A DNA stretch of 64,000 nt from Azospirillum agricola (GTDB lineage Bacteria > Pseudomonadota > Alphaproteobacteria > Azospirillales > Azospirillaceae): assembly GCF_017876095.1 (NCBI RefSeq), contig NZ_JAGINM010000008.1, positions 124,001 through 188,000 on the forward strand. Reading direction: 5' to 3'. The translations under genes and the position numbers were made by a program. The notes below the pieces were generated by a model. The model searched no databases and was not told the origin of the DNA. It saw only the letters and a list, made by a program, of their open reading frames with translations. Shown one piece after another: positions 47,821 through 56,227 of the stretch (within the stretch, counting starts at the first letter, position 1; the number at the start of each line of letters is the position of its first letter).

Positions 47821-48783
47821 ATGGCGATCCCCGACCTGAACCTGCTGATCACCCTCGACGCGCTGCTCGCGGAAGGCAGCGTGGCGCGCGCGGCGCAACG
47901 GCTGCGGCTCAGCCCATCCGCGATGAGCCGGGCGCTGGCGCGCCTGCGGGAGACGACGGGCGATCCGCTGCTGGTCCGGGCCGGGCGCGGTCTGGTGCCG
48001 ACGCCCCGCGCGCTGGAACTCCGCGACCGGGTGCGCCAGCTCGTGCAGGACGGCGAGGCGGTCCTCCGCCCGGCCGAGGCGCTCGACCTCGGGCGGCTGG
48101 CGCGGACCTTCACGCTGCGGAGCAGCGAGGGCTTCGTGGAGACCTTCGGCCCCGGCCTCATCGCCCGTGTCGGGGCCGAGGCGCCCGGCGTGCGGCTGTG
48201 CTTCGCCCAGAAGCCGGACAAGGACACGGCGCCGCTCCGCGAGGGGGCGGTGGATCTGGAGACCGGCGTGGTGGGGACGACGACGGGGCCGGAACTGCGC
48301 GCGCAGGCCCTGTTCCGCGACCGCTTCATCGGCGTCGTGCGGCCGGGGCACCCGCTGAGCCGGGACGAGATCACCCCCGCCCGCTACGCCGCCGGCCGCC
48401 ACATCGCCGTGTCGCGGCGCGGCCTCGACCGGGGAGGAATCGACGACGCCCTGAAGCCCTTCGGGCTGGAGCGCGAGATCGCGACGATCGTCGGCGGCTT
48501 CTCGACCGCGCTGGCGCTGGCCCGCGCCTCCGACCTGATCGCCAGCGTTCCCGAGCGGCACACCGCCGCGCTGCGCTCCGACCTGTTCGGCTTTCCCCTG
48601 CCGGTCGCCACGCCGGAACTCACGGTGTCGCTGCTGTGGCACCCGCGGCTCGACGCCGACCCGGCGCACCGCTGGCTGCGCGGCTGCGTGCGGGAGGTGT
48701 GCGCCGGCCAGACCGTCGCCAGCCAGACCACTGACAGCCAGACCGCCGCCAGCCAGACCGCCGCCGTCAGCCGGACCGCTTGA
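47821..48783 (+). CDS. LysR family regulator, divergent to the MFS gene
   Basis: 320 residues from ATG 47821. The winged helix-turn-helix is at about 6-60: DLNLLITLDALLAEGSVARAAQRLRLSPSAMSRALARLRE. The co-inducer domain follows (NodD-like, PBP2 fold). The 143-bp gap to the divergently transcribed MFS gene makes it a likely regulator of that transporter. The C-terminal tail of about 25 residues is a degenerate repeat of SQTA units from 12-bp tandem DNA, and the stop overlaps the AraC gene convergently by 17 bp. Confidence 0.9.
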   Translation: MAIPDLNLLITLDALLAEGSVARAAQRLRLSPSAMSRALARLRETTGDPLLVRAGRGLVPTPRALELRDRVRQLVQDGEAVLRPAEALDLGRLARTFTLRSSEGFVETFGPGLIARVGAEAPGVRLCFAQKPDKDTAPLREGAVDLETGVVGTTTGPELRAQALFRDRFIGVVRPGHPLSRDEITPARYAAGRHIAVSRRGLDRGGIDDALKPFGLEREIATIVGGFSTALALARASDLIASVPERHTAALRSDLFGFPLPVATPELTVSLLWHPRLDADPAHRWLRGCVREVCAGQTVASQTTDSQTAASQTAAVSRTA

Positions 48784-49543
48784 GGTAGGCGCGCGGGGAG
48801 GCGCCGAGGACACGCTTGAACATGGTGGTGAAGGCGGCCGGGTTGTCGTAGCCGAGGTCGAGCGCGACGGTTGTGACCGGCTCGCCGGCCACCAGCCGGG
48901 GCAGGGCGGTGACGAGGCAGGCCTGCTGGCGCCATTCGACGAAGCTGAGGCCGGTCTCCTGCCGGAACAGCCGCGTGAAGGCGCGCCGGCTGACGCCGAG
49001 CGGCCCGCTCCAGTCCTCGATGGTCGCGTGCACCGTCGGCTTCAGCAGGAACCGGCGGCAGAGCGCGGCCAGCGCCCCGTTCGCCGGGAAGGGCAGTGAG
49101 AGCGGCTGCACCGGCAACTGCCGCATCTCGTGCCGGAGCAGTGCCATCAGCGCGCCGGCGTGGCTGTCCGGGTCGTACTCGACCGGGACGTCCATGGCCT
49201 TGGCGATCAGGCTGCGGACGAAGGGGGACAGGCCGACGACCTCGCAATGGCCGGGCATGCCGCCGGCCAGATCGGGGTCGAGAAACAGGCTCTGGGTGGT
49301 GACGGCGCCGATCATCCGCACCTCGTGGACGACGCCCGGCGGAATCCACAGCCCGCATTGCGGCGGCATCACCCAGGTGCCCTGCGGCGTCGCCAGCACC
49401 AGCACGCCGGTGGCGCCGGAGATCAGCTGGCCGCGCCGGTGCCAGTGGGCGGGCAGCGCGTGGCCGTCCGGGTAATCGTGGCCCATCGCGATCAGCGGAC
49501 GGGGAACGGCGTCGACCGCCTCGATGCGAACATTGCGGACCAT
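48767..49543 (-). CDS. AraC family regulator with cupin N-terminus
   Basis: 258 residues from ATG 49543; the longer frame is less likely. N-terminal cupin-like sensor (about 20-115; PAHWHRRGQLISGATGVLVLATPQG and WIPPGVVHEV), then a C-terminal pair of HTH motifs, LGVSRRAFTRLFRQETGLSFVEWRQQACL and VALDLGYDNPAAFTTMFKRVLGASP. Divergent to the Fsr-type MFS (137 bp apart), which it may regulate. The cupin half resembles repressors of efflux genes. Confidence 0.9.
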   Translation of the reverse strand: MVRNVRIEAVDAVPRPLIAMGHDYPDGHALPAHWHRRGQLISGATGVLVLATPQGTWVMPPQCGLWIPPGVVHEVRMIGAVTTQSLFLDPDLAGGMPGHCEVVGLSPFVRSLIAKAMDVPVEYDPDSHAGALMALLRHEMRQLPVQPLSLPFPANGALAALCRRFLLKPTVHATIEDWSGPLGVSRRAFTRLFRQETGLSFVEWRQQACLVTALPRLVAGEPVTTVALDLGYDNPAAFTTMFKRVLGASPRAYLKRSG

Positions 49544-49680
49544 GGCCCACTCTCGTAGGAAATAGGCCTGAGCGCGGTGGCGGGCCCTGCGCGACGACCC
49601 TAGGCTCACGGGTGCGTTCCGCGCAACACCGCGCCTTGCCGGGCGATCCGCCCAGCGGGGACAAGAAAGGCCCATTTCCC

Positions 49681-50886
49681 GTGTCCGAGACGATCCTGAG
49701 CCGGCCGAAGGCCGGAGCGACGGCCTTTTCCATCCTGGCGGCCGTCAGCCTGTGCCATCTGCTGAACGACCTGATCCAGTCGCTTCTTCCGGCGATCTAC
49801 CCCATCCTGAAGGACGAGTTCACGCTCAGCTTCGCGCAGGTCGGGCTGCTGACCCTCACCTACCAGATCACCGCGTCGCTGCTTCAGCCGCTGGTCGGTC
49901 TGTTCACCGACCGGCGGCCGATGGCCTATTCGCTCGCCATCGGCATGGGCGCCTCGCTGGTCGGCCTCGTCATCCTGGCCTTCGCGCCCAACTACCCGGC
50001 GCTGGTCGCCGGGGGGATGCTGCTGGGCCTCGGCTCCTCGATCTTCCATCCGGAAGCCTCGCGCATCGCGCGGCTGGCGTCGGGCGGCGCGCATGGGCTG
50101 GCGCAATCGCTGTTCCAGGTCGGCGGCAATTTCGGCTCGGCGCTCGGGCCGCTGCTGGCCGCCTTCGTCATCCTGCCGCACGGGCAGGCCAGCCTCGCCT
50201 GGTTCGCGCTGGTGGCGCTGGGCGGCATCGCCATCCTCACCGGGCTGGGGCGCTGGTACCAGAGCAACGGCCACGCCCGCCCGGTGAAGCGCGGCGCGCC
50301 GGTGCGCCACGCCGACCTGACCGCCGGGCAGGTCTGGCAGGCCATGGCGGTGCTGGTCGCGCTGATCGTGTCGAAGTACGTCTACTTGGCGAGCATCACC
50401 AGCTATTACACCTTCTACCTGATGGAGCGCTTCCAGTTGCCGACGGAGACGGCGCAGCTCTGCCTGTTCGTCTTCCTGGCGGCGGTCGCCACCGGCACGG
50501 TGATCGGCGGCCCGGTCGGCGACCGCATCGGCCGCAAGACCGTCATCTGGGTCTCGATCCTCGGCATCCTGCCCTTCACGCTGGCCCTGCCCTATGTCGG
50601 GCTGACGGCGACCGTGGCGCTCAGCGCGATCATCGGGTTGGCGCTGGCCTCGGCCTTCCCGGCGATCGTGGTCTACGCGCAGGAGCTGATGCCCGGCCGG
50701 GTCGGCACGGTGTCGGGCCTGTTCTTCGGGCTGGCTTTCGGCGTGGCCGGAATCGGCGCCGCCGGGCTCGGCCTGCTGGCCGACCGGACGGGCATCGACT
50801 TCGTCTACACGGTCTGCTCCTTCCTGCCGCTGCTCGGCCTGCTCACGGTGTTCCTGCCGAACGTCGGGGGCCGGGCGCGCCGGTGA
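49681..50886 (+). CDS. MFS transporter, fosmidomycin-resistance (Fsr) type
   Basis: 401 residues from GTG 49681; an ATG at 49612 would lengthen it by 23 residues. Twelve hydrophobic segments; family blocks are LCHLLNDLIQSLLPAIYPILK at the N-terminus and GLGSSIFHPEASRIARLASGG, close to the Fsr/FsmR-type efflux pumps. Expected to export small molecules by proton antiport. It diverges from the AraC gene. The stop is followed 30 bp later by a LysR gene running toward it. Confidence 0.9.
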   Translation: MSETILSRPKAGATAFSILAAVSLCHLLNDLIQSLLPAIYPILKDEFTLSFAQVGLLTLTYQITASLLQPLVGLFTDRRPMAYSLAIGMGASLVGLVILAFAPNYPALVAGGMLLGLGSSIFHPEASRIARLASGGAHGLAQSLFQVGGNFGSALGPLLAAFVILPHGQASLAWFALVALGGIAILTGLGRWYQSNGHARPVKRGAPVRHADLTAGQVWQAMAVLVALIVSKYVYLASITSYYTFYLMERFQLPTETAQLCLFVFLAAVATGTVIGGPVGDRIGRKTVIWVSILGILPFTLALPYVGLTATVALSAIIGLALASAFPAIVVYAQELMPGRVGTVSGLFFGLAFGVAGIGAAGLGLLADRTGIDFVYTVCSFLPLLGLLTVFLPNVGGRARR

Positions 50887-50916
50887 TCCGGAGGCGCGCC
50901 GCGCCGGGCCGGCCGC

Positions 50917-51846
50917 TCAGCGGCCGGGCGACACCCCGGCGCGGATGGCGTCGATGAAGGCGCGCAGGGCCGGCGCCATCTGCCGTTGCTGGGGATAGCA
51001 CAGGAAACGCCCCGGAAACGGCCCGGACCAGGCGTCGAGCAGCGGCACCAGCCGCCCCTCCGCGATGTGCGCCACCACCGTGTCCTCGACGGCGAAGGCG
51101 ATGCCGATCCCCTCCAGGGCGGCGCGCAGCGCCATGTCCTTGTCGTTGAGGATCAGCGGTCCGTCGACCGCGACCTCGAACCAGGATCCGCTCTCGCAGA
51201 ATTCCCAGGCGTAGGGCGTAGCGTGGCCGGGCCAGCGCCAGCGGATGCAGCGGTGGCGCACCAGATCGCGCGGGTGGTCCGGACGCCCGTGACGCGCGAG
51301 ATAGTCGGGCGACGCCACCGCGACCTGCCGCAGATCCGGCCCGAGCCGCAGCGCGACCAGATCGCGCTCGATCACCTCGCCGATGCGGATGGCGGCGTCG
51401 AAGCCGCCGGCCACCAGATCGACCACCGTGTCGTCCAGCGTGACGTCGAGCACGACGTCCGGATAGTCCCGCGCGAAGGCCGGCAGCATCGGCTCGATGC
51501 AGGTCCTGGCGGCGGCACGGAAGCTGTGGACGCGCACGGTTCCCGCCGGCCGCTCGCGGTGCTGGCGGATCTGGCCGATGGCCTCGCCGAGTTCCGACAC
51601 GGCGGGGCGGACGCGGCGGTACAGGTTCTCGCCGGCCTCGGTCAGGGCGACGCTGCGCGTGGTGCGGTTGAGCAGCCGCACCCCGACCCGTTCCTCGAAG
51701 CCGCGCACGAGCTGGCTGAGCGCCGAGGGGGAGACGCCGAGCCGGTCGGCCGCCCGGCTGAAGCTCAGCGTCTCGCCGACCGCCACGAAGGCGCGGAGCT
51801 GGTTGTAGTCGCTGCCCGACAGCAGGGGTTCCATCCGGGAGTCCAT
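50917..51846 (-). CDS. LysR family regulator, CrgA/PgrR-like
   Basis: 309 residues from ATG 51846 (ATG 51834 also possible). HTH at about 10-65: QLRAFVAVGETLSFSRAADRLGVSPSALSQLVRGFEERVG. C-terminal substrate domain with RVHSFRAAARTCIEPMLPAF and GFDAAIRIGEVIERDLVALRL. This group often represses a divergent oxidoreductase gene, and here an SDR starts 112 bp away in the opposite direction. The pair is a likely regulator-target unit. Confidence 0.92.
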   Translation of the reverse strand: MDSRMEPLLSGSDYNQLRAFVAVGETLSFSRAADRLGVSPSALSQLVRGFEERVGVRLLNRTTRSVALTEAGENLYRRVRPAVSELGEAIGQIRQHRERPAGTVRVHSFRAAARTCIEPMLPAFARDYPDVVLDVTLDDTVVDLVAGGFDAAIRIGEVIERDLVALRLGPDLRQVAVASPDYLARHGRPDHPRDLVRHRCIRWRWPGHATPYAWEFCESGSWFEVAVDGPLILNDKDMALRAALEGIGIAFAVEDTVVAHIAEGRLVPLLDAWSGPFPGRFLCYPQQRQMAPALRAFIDAIRAGVSPGR

Positions 51847-51958
51847 GCGATGCAGGAAACGACTTTTCAGTCCAGCTTACAAGCGCTGTCAGAAACGGCT
51901 CCATTCTGAACCCGCATCGCCGGGTGTACCCCTGTGCGGCGACAAAAGGAGACATCGC

Positions 51959-52813
51959 ATGACCACATGGTTCATCACGGGGATCTCGCGGGGCCTGGGG
52001 CTGGCGCTGGCCAAGGCGGCGCTGGCGCAGGGCGACACGGTCGTCGGAACGGTCCGCGAGGGCACGCCCCAACCGCTGGCCCAACCGCCGGCCCAACCGC
52101 CCGCCGACCGCGGCGCGCTGCATGTCCTGACGCTCGACCTCGCCGACGGCGACGCGGCGGAGGCGGCGGTCGGCCGGGCCTTCGCGCTGGCCGGGCGGGT
52201 CGACGTGATCGTCAACAACGCCGGCTACGGCCTGCTGGGGGCGGTCGAGCAGGCGAGCGACGCCGAGGTCGAGCGCCTGTTCGCGATCGACGTCTTCGCC
52301 CCCTTCCGCATCATCCGGGCGGCGCTGCCGCACCTGCGGTCGCAGGGCTCCGGTCACATCGTCAACATCACCTCGGTCGCCGGCCGGGCGCCGGGTCCCG
52401 GCGCCGGCCTCTACGCGGCGGCGAAGCACGCGCTGGAGGGGTTGTCGGCGAGCCTCGCGCAGGAGGTCGGCCCGCTGGGGATCAAGGTGACGGCGGTGGC
52501 GCCGGGGGCCTTCCGGACCGACTTCCTGTCGGCCCACTCGATCCGCAAGAGCGGCGCGGCGGACCCGGCCTACGCCGCCAGCGTCGGGCGCAGCTCGGCG
52601 GCCTTCGACGCCATGGCCGGCCGCCAGCTCGGCGACCCCGACCGCGCCGCGCAGGCCATCTTGGCGCTGGTCCGTTCGGAGAATCCGCCGCTGCATCTGC
52701 TGCTCGGCACGGACGCCCTGGCGCGGACCCGCGCCAAGCTCGACAGCGTGATGGGGGAGATGGCCGCCTGGGAGGGGTGGACGTGCGGCACCGACTTCGT
52801 CGAGCCGGCGTAA
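51959..52813 (+). CDS. Short-chain dehydrogenase/reductase
   Basis: 284 residues from ATG 51959 with AAGGAG 8 nt upstream. NAD(P)-binding TGISRGLG at 7-14, NNAG near 82, catalytic Ser in ITSVAG and Tyr-x3-Lys in LYAAAKHA. An insert with QPLAQPPAQPPADRG (near residue 38-52) comes from tandem CCGGCCCAACCG repeats and is unusual in the Rossmann core. The substrate is unknown. It is controlled, probably, by the divergent LysR. Confidence 0.9.
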   Translation: MTTWFITGISRGLGLALAKAALAQGDTVVGTVREGTPQPLAQPPAQPPADRGALHVLTLDLADGDAAEAAVGRAFALAGRVDVIVNNAGYGLLGAVEQASDAEVERLFAIDVFAPFRIIRAALPHLRSQGSGHIVNITSVAGRAPGPGAGLYAAAKHALEGLSASLAQEVGPLGIKVTAVAPGAFRTDFLSAHSIRKSGAADPAYAASVGRSSAAFDAMAGRQLGDPDRAAQAILALVRSENPPLHLLLGTDALARTRAKLDSVMGEMAAWEGWTCGTDFVEPA

Positions 52814-52967
52814 GGGGGGGGACGGGACGGCATGCCGCCGCGCCGCGGGATGGGCATGCCGTCCCGTCGGGTGTCGGCGGATGACCCGCGCCGCCTGGGA
52901 CATCCTGGCATCCTCGGGAGGAGAGGGCGGCTCCAGCCGTTTACCGGCACGCTCGAGGCCGCACTGT

Positions 52968-54032
52968 CTAGGCAACCCAGGAGAAGCGGAATGCGTTGTG
53001 CTCCGCAGGCAGGACCGATCGCGCGACGGAGGCGGCGAGTGGCATGCCGTGGTCACTGTTCGTCAGGATGACGAAGCCGTCCCTGGACGTGACGGAGGCC
53101 ATGGCAAAGGCACGGAATCCAGGGTTGTTGCCCCATTGCCAGATGTATGGGCCGCCTGGCGCGCGTTCGATTCCCCAACCGAGACCCCAGTCGAGCCCAA
53201 GCTCGCGGTCCACCTCCACCGTCTTCGCGAGCACCAGCGACAAGAGCCGATCGTTGGTCAGCAGCGCCGACATGAACCTCGCATAGTCGGCCGCCGTGGT
53301 GTACAGCGATGCGGCGGCCACGGCGCTTTTGAACCGGACCTGCCGCTTGAAACCGAAGGCCGTGGTGCCGACGGTCGCGCGCTCCGCGAAGGCGTCGCGC
53401 CAGATCAGGCTGGTGCTGGCCATGCCAAGCGTCCCGAACACGTTCTTATCGAGATAGGCCGAGAGTTCCGTGTTCGTGATCGCCTCGATCACGGCCTGTA
53501 GAAGGACGAAGCCCTCGCCGGAGTATCCCCAACGCTCACCCGGTTCGGACTCGAAGGAGAGCGTTTCACTCGACCAGTTCGGAAGGCCGGAGGTGTGATT
53601 GAGCAGTTGGGCCACGGAAATCCGACTGAGCGCATTTCCGGGCATGACGTCATGGGGATCGCCGGGCGATCGGGCCAGCACGCTGTGAAAATGCTTGTAC
53701 CCGGCGGGCAGGTAGTGAGACGCCGGGGCGTCGAGGTCCAGCCGGCCGTCGAGGACCAGTTGCAGCGCCGCAAACGCGACGACGGGTTTGGTGAGCGAAG
53801 CCGCCTGAAAGACGGTGTCGGACCGCGTGGTGTTTTCGTCGCATCCTGAGAGAGCCACCGGGGCCGCAGGGATGCCGGATTTCAACACGGCGTAGGCCGC
53901 CGAGCAGACGTCCAACTCCTCCGCGAGCGCGGAAACGGGGCGCTCGCGAAGCTCCGTGATGTCACTCGCGCAGGACGCGAGAACGGGAAAGGTTGCGCTG
54001 GCCAGGAGAAGGTTTCGACGACTGATGCGCAT
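52968..54032 (-). CDS. Serine hydrolase of the beta-lactamase/esterase family, lipoprotein
   Basis: 354 residues from ATG 54032. The N-terminus ISRRNLLLASATFPVLASC has a twin-arginine-like motif and a lipobox at C21. Class C beta-lactamase/esterase motifs: S79-x2-K82 in SLTK, Tyr in WGYSGEG, and a C-terminal GGPYIWQWGNNPG block in place of KTG. Probably a periplasmic esterase or peptidase rather than an antibiotic hydrolase. G+C is visibly lower (about 60-65% by eye against 70% and more in neighbours), and a perfect 21-bp inverted repeat lies just upstream, so horizontal acquisition is likely. Confidence 0.85.
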   Translation of the reverse strand: MRISRRNLLLASATFPVLASCASDITELRERPVSALAEELDVCSAAYAVLKSGIPAAPVALSGCDENTTRSDTVFQAASLTKPVVAFAALQLVLDGRLDLDAPASHYLPAGYKHFHSVLARSPGDPHDVMPGNALSRISVAQLLNHTSGLPNWSSETLSFESEPGERWGYSGEGFVLLQAVIEAITNTELSAYLDKNVFGTLGMASTSLIWRDAFAERATVGTTAFGFKRQVRFKSAVAAASLYTTAADYARFMSALLTNDRLLSLVLAKTVEVDRELGLDWGLGWGIERAPGGPYIWQWGNNPGFRAFAMASVTSRDGFVILTNSDHGMPLAASVARSVLPAEHNAFRFSWVA

Positions 54033-54360
54033 CGGGTGCAGATCCTGATGAAGCCGGCCGGGCTGGAGTTTCGTGCGTTTAATTGAGAAACGCACGAAAC
54101 TCCAGCCCTTTGATAGCGAGCGGATTCACGCTTCAAACCGATTCCGATTTTACGCGATCCACTCAGTCCGATTTGAAAGTGGACGGGGCGACGGATACCC
54201 GCGAGGCGGTTTTCGTGTCGCATGAGCGTGGTGGCGGATCAAGCCGCCAAGCTCCACCGCTGGCGTTCCGGATTCAGGTGTCGTATGGACAAGCCTGAAA
54301 CCAGCGATGGTGCGGCGCCAGCCGGTGCCGATCACAGACGGCGGGGAGCGGCGTTCGGCG
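54033..54360. other. Gap between the serine hydrolase and the TPR gene
   Basis: A 328-bp gap between divergently transcribed genes. The first part holds the 21-bp inverted repeat (54060-54108). The rest, from about 54109 to 54230, has reduced G+C and is probably promoter sequence for one or both genes. I see no small gene. Confidence 0.55.
54060..54108. repeat. Perfect 21-bp inverted repeat upstream of the serine hydrolase
   Basis: Positions 54060-54080 are the exact reverse complement of 54088-54108 around a 7-nt loop AATTGAG. The arms read GGCTGGAGTTTCGTGCGTTT on the left. The structure starts 28 bp upstream of the hydrolase ATG, within the expected leader or promoter. It has no similarity to the other palindromes of the window, so it may have come in with the hydrolase gene. 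Confidence 0.85.
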
Positions 54361-56055
54361 GTGACCATCGACATCAGGACCATCATGCGGGCCCACCAGC
54401 AGGGCGAGCTGGACGGGGCGGAGGCCGGATACCGCGCGTTCCTGGAGGGGCAGCCGGACCACGTCCAGGCGTTGCAGATGCTCGGGCTGCTCCTCATGCA
54501 GCGTCGGCGCCCGGCCGAGGCGGTCGATGTCTTCCGGCGGGTGGTCGATGCCCAGCCGTCGGTTCCCGACCATTGGGCCAATTTCGGAGGCATGCTGCGC
54601 GCGGCCGGGCGGGCGGAGGACGCCGGGAACGCCCACCGCCGGGCGCTGGCGCTCGCCCCCGCCCATGGTGCCGCGGCCTTCAACCTCGCCAACCTGCTGG
54701 GGCCGGCGCCGCCGGACGGGGCGGGGCGGCCGCTCGACGCGGAGGCCTGGTACGAGCGCGTCCTTGCCGTCACCCCCAACCACAAGCAGGCGCGCAACAA
54801 CCTGGACGTCCTGTGGGAGAAGAACGCCGGCCGGTTCGAGGCGGCGGCGCGGCGGCTCATCGCGCTGGAGCCGGCGTCGATCCGCGCGCACGAAAGCCTG
54901 GCGCGGACGCTGCTGCCGCGCAGCGGGCTGATCGGCTGGTGTTCCAGCAAGGCCCGTGACTTCGATCTGGACGCCGCGCTGGCGGCGTTCGACCATCTGC
55001 GCGCGGTTCAGGCCATCCATCCGGACGAGAGCGGCACGGGCCGTCTCTGGCGCGCGCTGGCCCTCGACCTGCTGCAACTGGGCAAGCTCGACGACGGCCG
55101 TCTGGAGCGTGTGGCGCGGGCGGCGTGGCGGCAACTGCGCGTCGCGCCCAGGGATGTCCTGTGCGCGGCGCTGGTGGGGTACCATGTCTGCCGCCGGGGC
55201 CGGCTGGGCCTGGCCTCGCGTCTGCAAGTGCGGTTCGCATCGCGTTTCACGACAGCGGAGATCGAGGCGGACCCGGAGCTTGGCTACTGGTCCATGCTGC
55301 GCGCCGACGATGGGTTCCTGGAGCAGCTGCCGCCGGTCGACAGCGTTCTCGCCCGCCTGCCGGCGCTGGAAACGCTGGTGGACGGGACCGGCGGCGAGGC
55401 TGGCGCCACGGGGCCGGTGATCCTGCTGAGCGGCGACGAAATCTACGCCCGCCGTTTCGGGCCGAAGCTGCTGCAATCCATCGCCGATCACAGTCCGGGC
55501 GTTTCGGTCGTGCTGAATCTGGTGTCGCCGTCGGCGGCGATGCTCGATCTCGTCGCGGACTGGCGCCGGCATTATCCCTTGAGCTTCGGCGTCTCCTGCG
55601 AGCGGCCGGACCTTTCCGGATGGTCGCAGCACCGGCGGAGCACCTATTTCGCCTGCGCGCGCTTCGTCCGCGCCTTCCAATGGCACCGCCGGCTGGACCG
55701 CCCGGTCATCGTGCTCGATCTGGACGCGGAAGTGCGCGGCGACCTTCGCCGGCTGGCGGAGGAGATGGCGGGGCAGGACGTCGGCCTCCTGCTCGACGGG
55801 CGGCGGCGCGGGCCGTTCCGCGAAATCCTCGCCGGCTTCGTCTGTTACAACGACACGCCTCCGGCCCGCCGCTTCCTGGAGACGGTGGCCGCCTACATCG
55901 GGCACTTCCTTCTGGACGCCGAGCCCCGGTGGATGCTGGATCAGACGGCCCATCTGGCGGCCCACCACCGGTTCCGCCACGCGGATCCGCCGCTGCGCAT
56001 CCGCTGGCACGATTTCCAGACCTTCGCCCACTGCGCCTTCATCGGCGAGAAGTAG
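54361..56055 (+). CDS. TPR protein with a glycosyltransferase-like C-terminal half
   Basis: 564 residues from GTG 54361 (GGGGAG 11 nt upstream; ATG 54307 and ATG 54385 are alternatives). The N-terminal half (about 5-180) has TPR-like helices, for example AGYRAFLEGQPDHVQALQMLG and AEAVDVFRRVVDAQPS. The C-terminal half (about 320-560) is a mixed alpha/beta domain with RPVIVLDLDAEVRGDL, a DxD-like motif as in GT-A glycosyltransferases, and RWMLDQTAHLAAHHRF. It may be a glycosyltransferase for protein or surface sugars. The family is not certain. Confidence 0.65.
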   Translation: MTIDIRTIMRAHQQGELDGAEAGYRAFLEGQPDHVQALQMLGLLLMQRRRPAEAVDVFRRVVDAQPSVPDHWANFGGMLRAAGRAEDAGNAHRRALALAPAHGAAAFNLANLLGPAPPDGAGRPLDAEAWYERVLAVTPNHKQARNNLDVLWEKNAGRFEAAARRLIALEPASIRAHESLARTLLPRSGLIGWCSSKARDFDLDAALAAFDHLRAVQAIHPDESGTGRLWRALALDLLQLGKLDDGRLERVARAAWRQLRVAPRDVLCAALVGYHVCRRGRLGLASRLQVRFASRFTTAEIEADPELGYWSMLRADDGFLEQLPPVDSVLARLPALETLVDGTGGEAGATGPVILLSGDEIYARRFGPKLLQSIADHSPGVSVVLNLVSPSAAMLDLVADWRRHYPLSFGVSCERPDLSGWSQHRRSTYFACARFVRAFQWHRRLDRPVIVLDLDAEVRGDLRRLAEEMAGQDVGLLLDGRRRGPFREILAGFVCYNDTPPARRFLETVAAYIGHFLLDAEPRWMLDQTAHLAAHHRFRHADPPLRIRWHDFQTFAHCAFIGEK

Positions 56056-56077
56056 CGCCGCCGGGGGATGACCGGGC

Positions 56078-56125
56078 GTTCACAATCCCGCACGGGTCGT
56101 TCATACGGGAAACCAACGCCGTTCA
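56078..56125 (+). promoter_or_regulatory. Three GTTCA direct repeats before ggt
   Basis: GTTCA starts at 56078, 56099 and 56121, spaced 21 and 22 bp, about two helical turns, so all face the same side of the DNA. They lie 103-150 bp upstream of the ggt start. A transcription-factor array is possible; chance cannot be excluded for 5-mers. Confidence 0.3.
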
Positions 56126-56227
56126 CAGCGATGTCCAATTATTGGGCAGACCAGCAATGCCGGACGTGCCATTCTGGGCGCCCGGCACCGTCGGTCCGTT
56201 TACCGTTCCGTTCAGGAGATCCCCGGC

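Noticed and set aside
46042..48813. 923-codon minus-strand frame across the MFS and LysR genes
   Set aside because: It covers two genes on both strands in the wrong frame; no domain resemblance.
52968..54032. Antibiotic-resistance beta-lactamase
   Set aside because: SxxK and the Tyr motif are present, but the protein resembles the broad esterase/peptidase family (lipobox, WGNNPG in place of KTG); resistance cannot be claimed.
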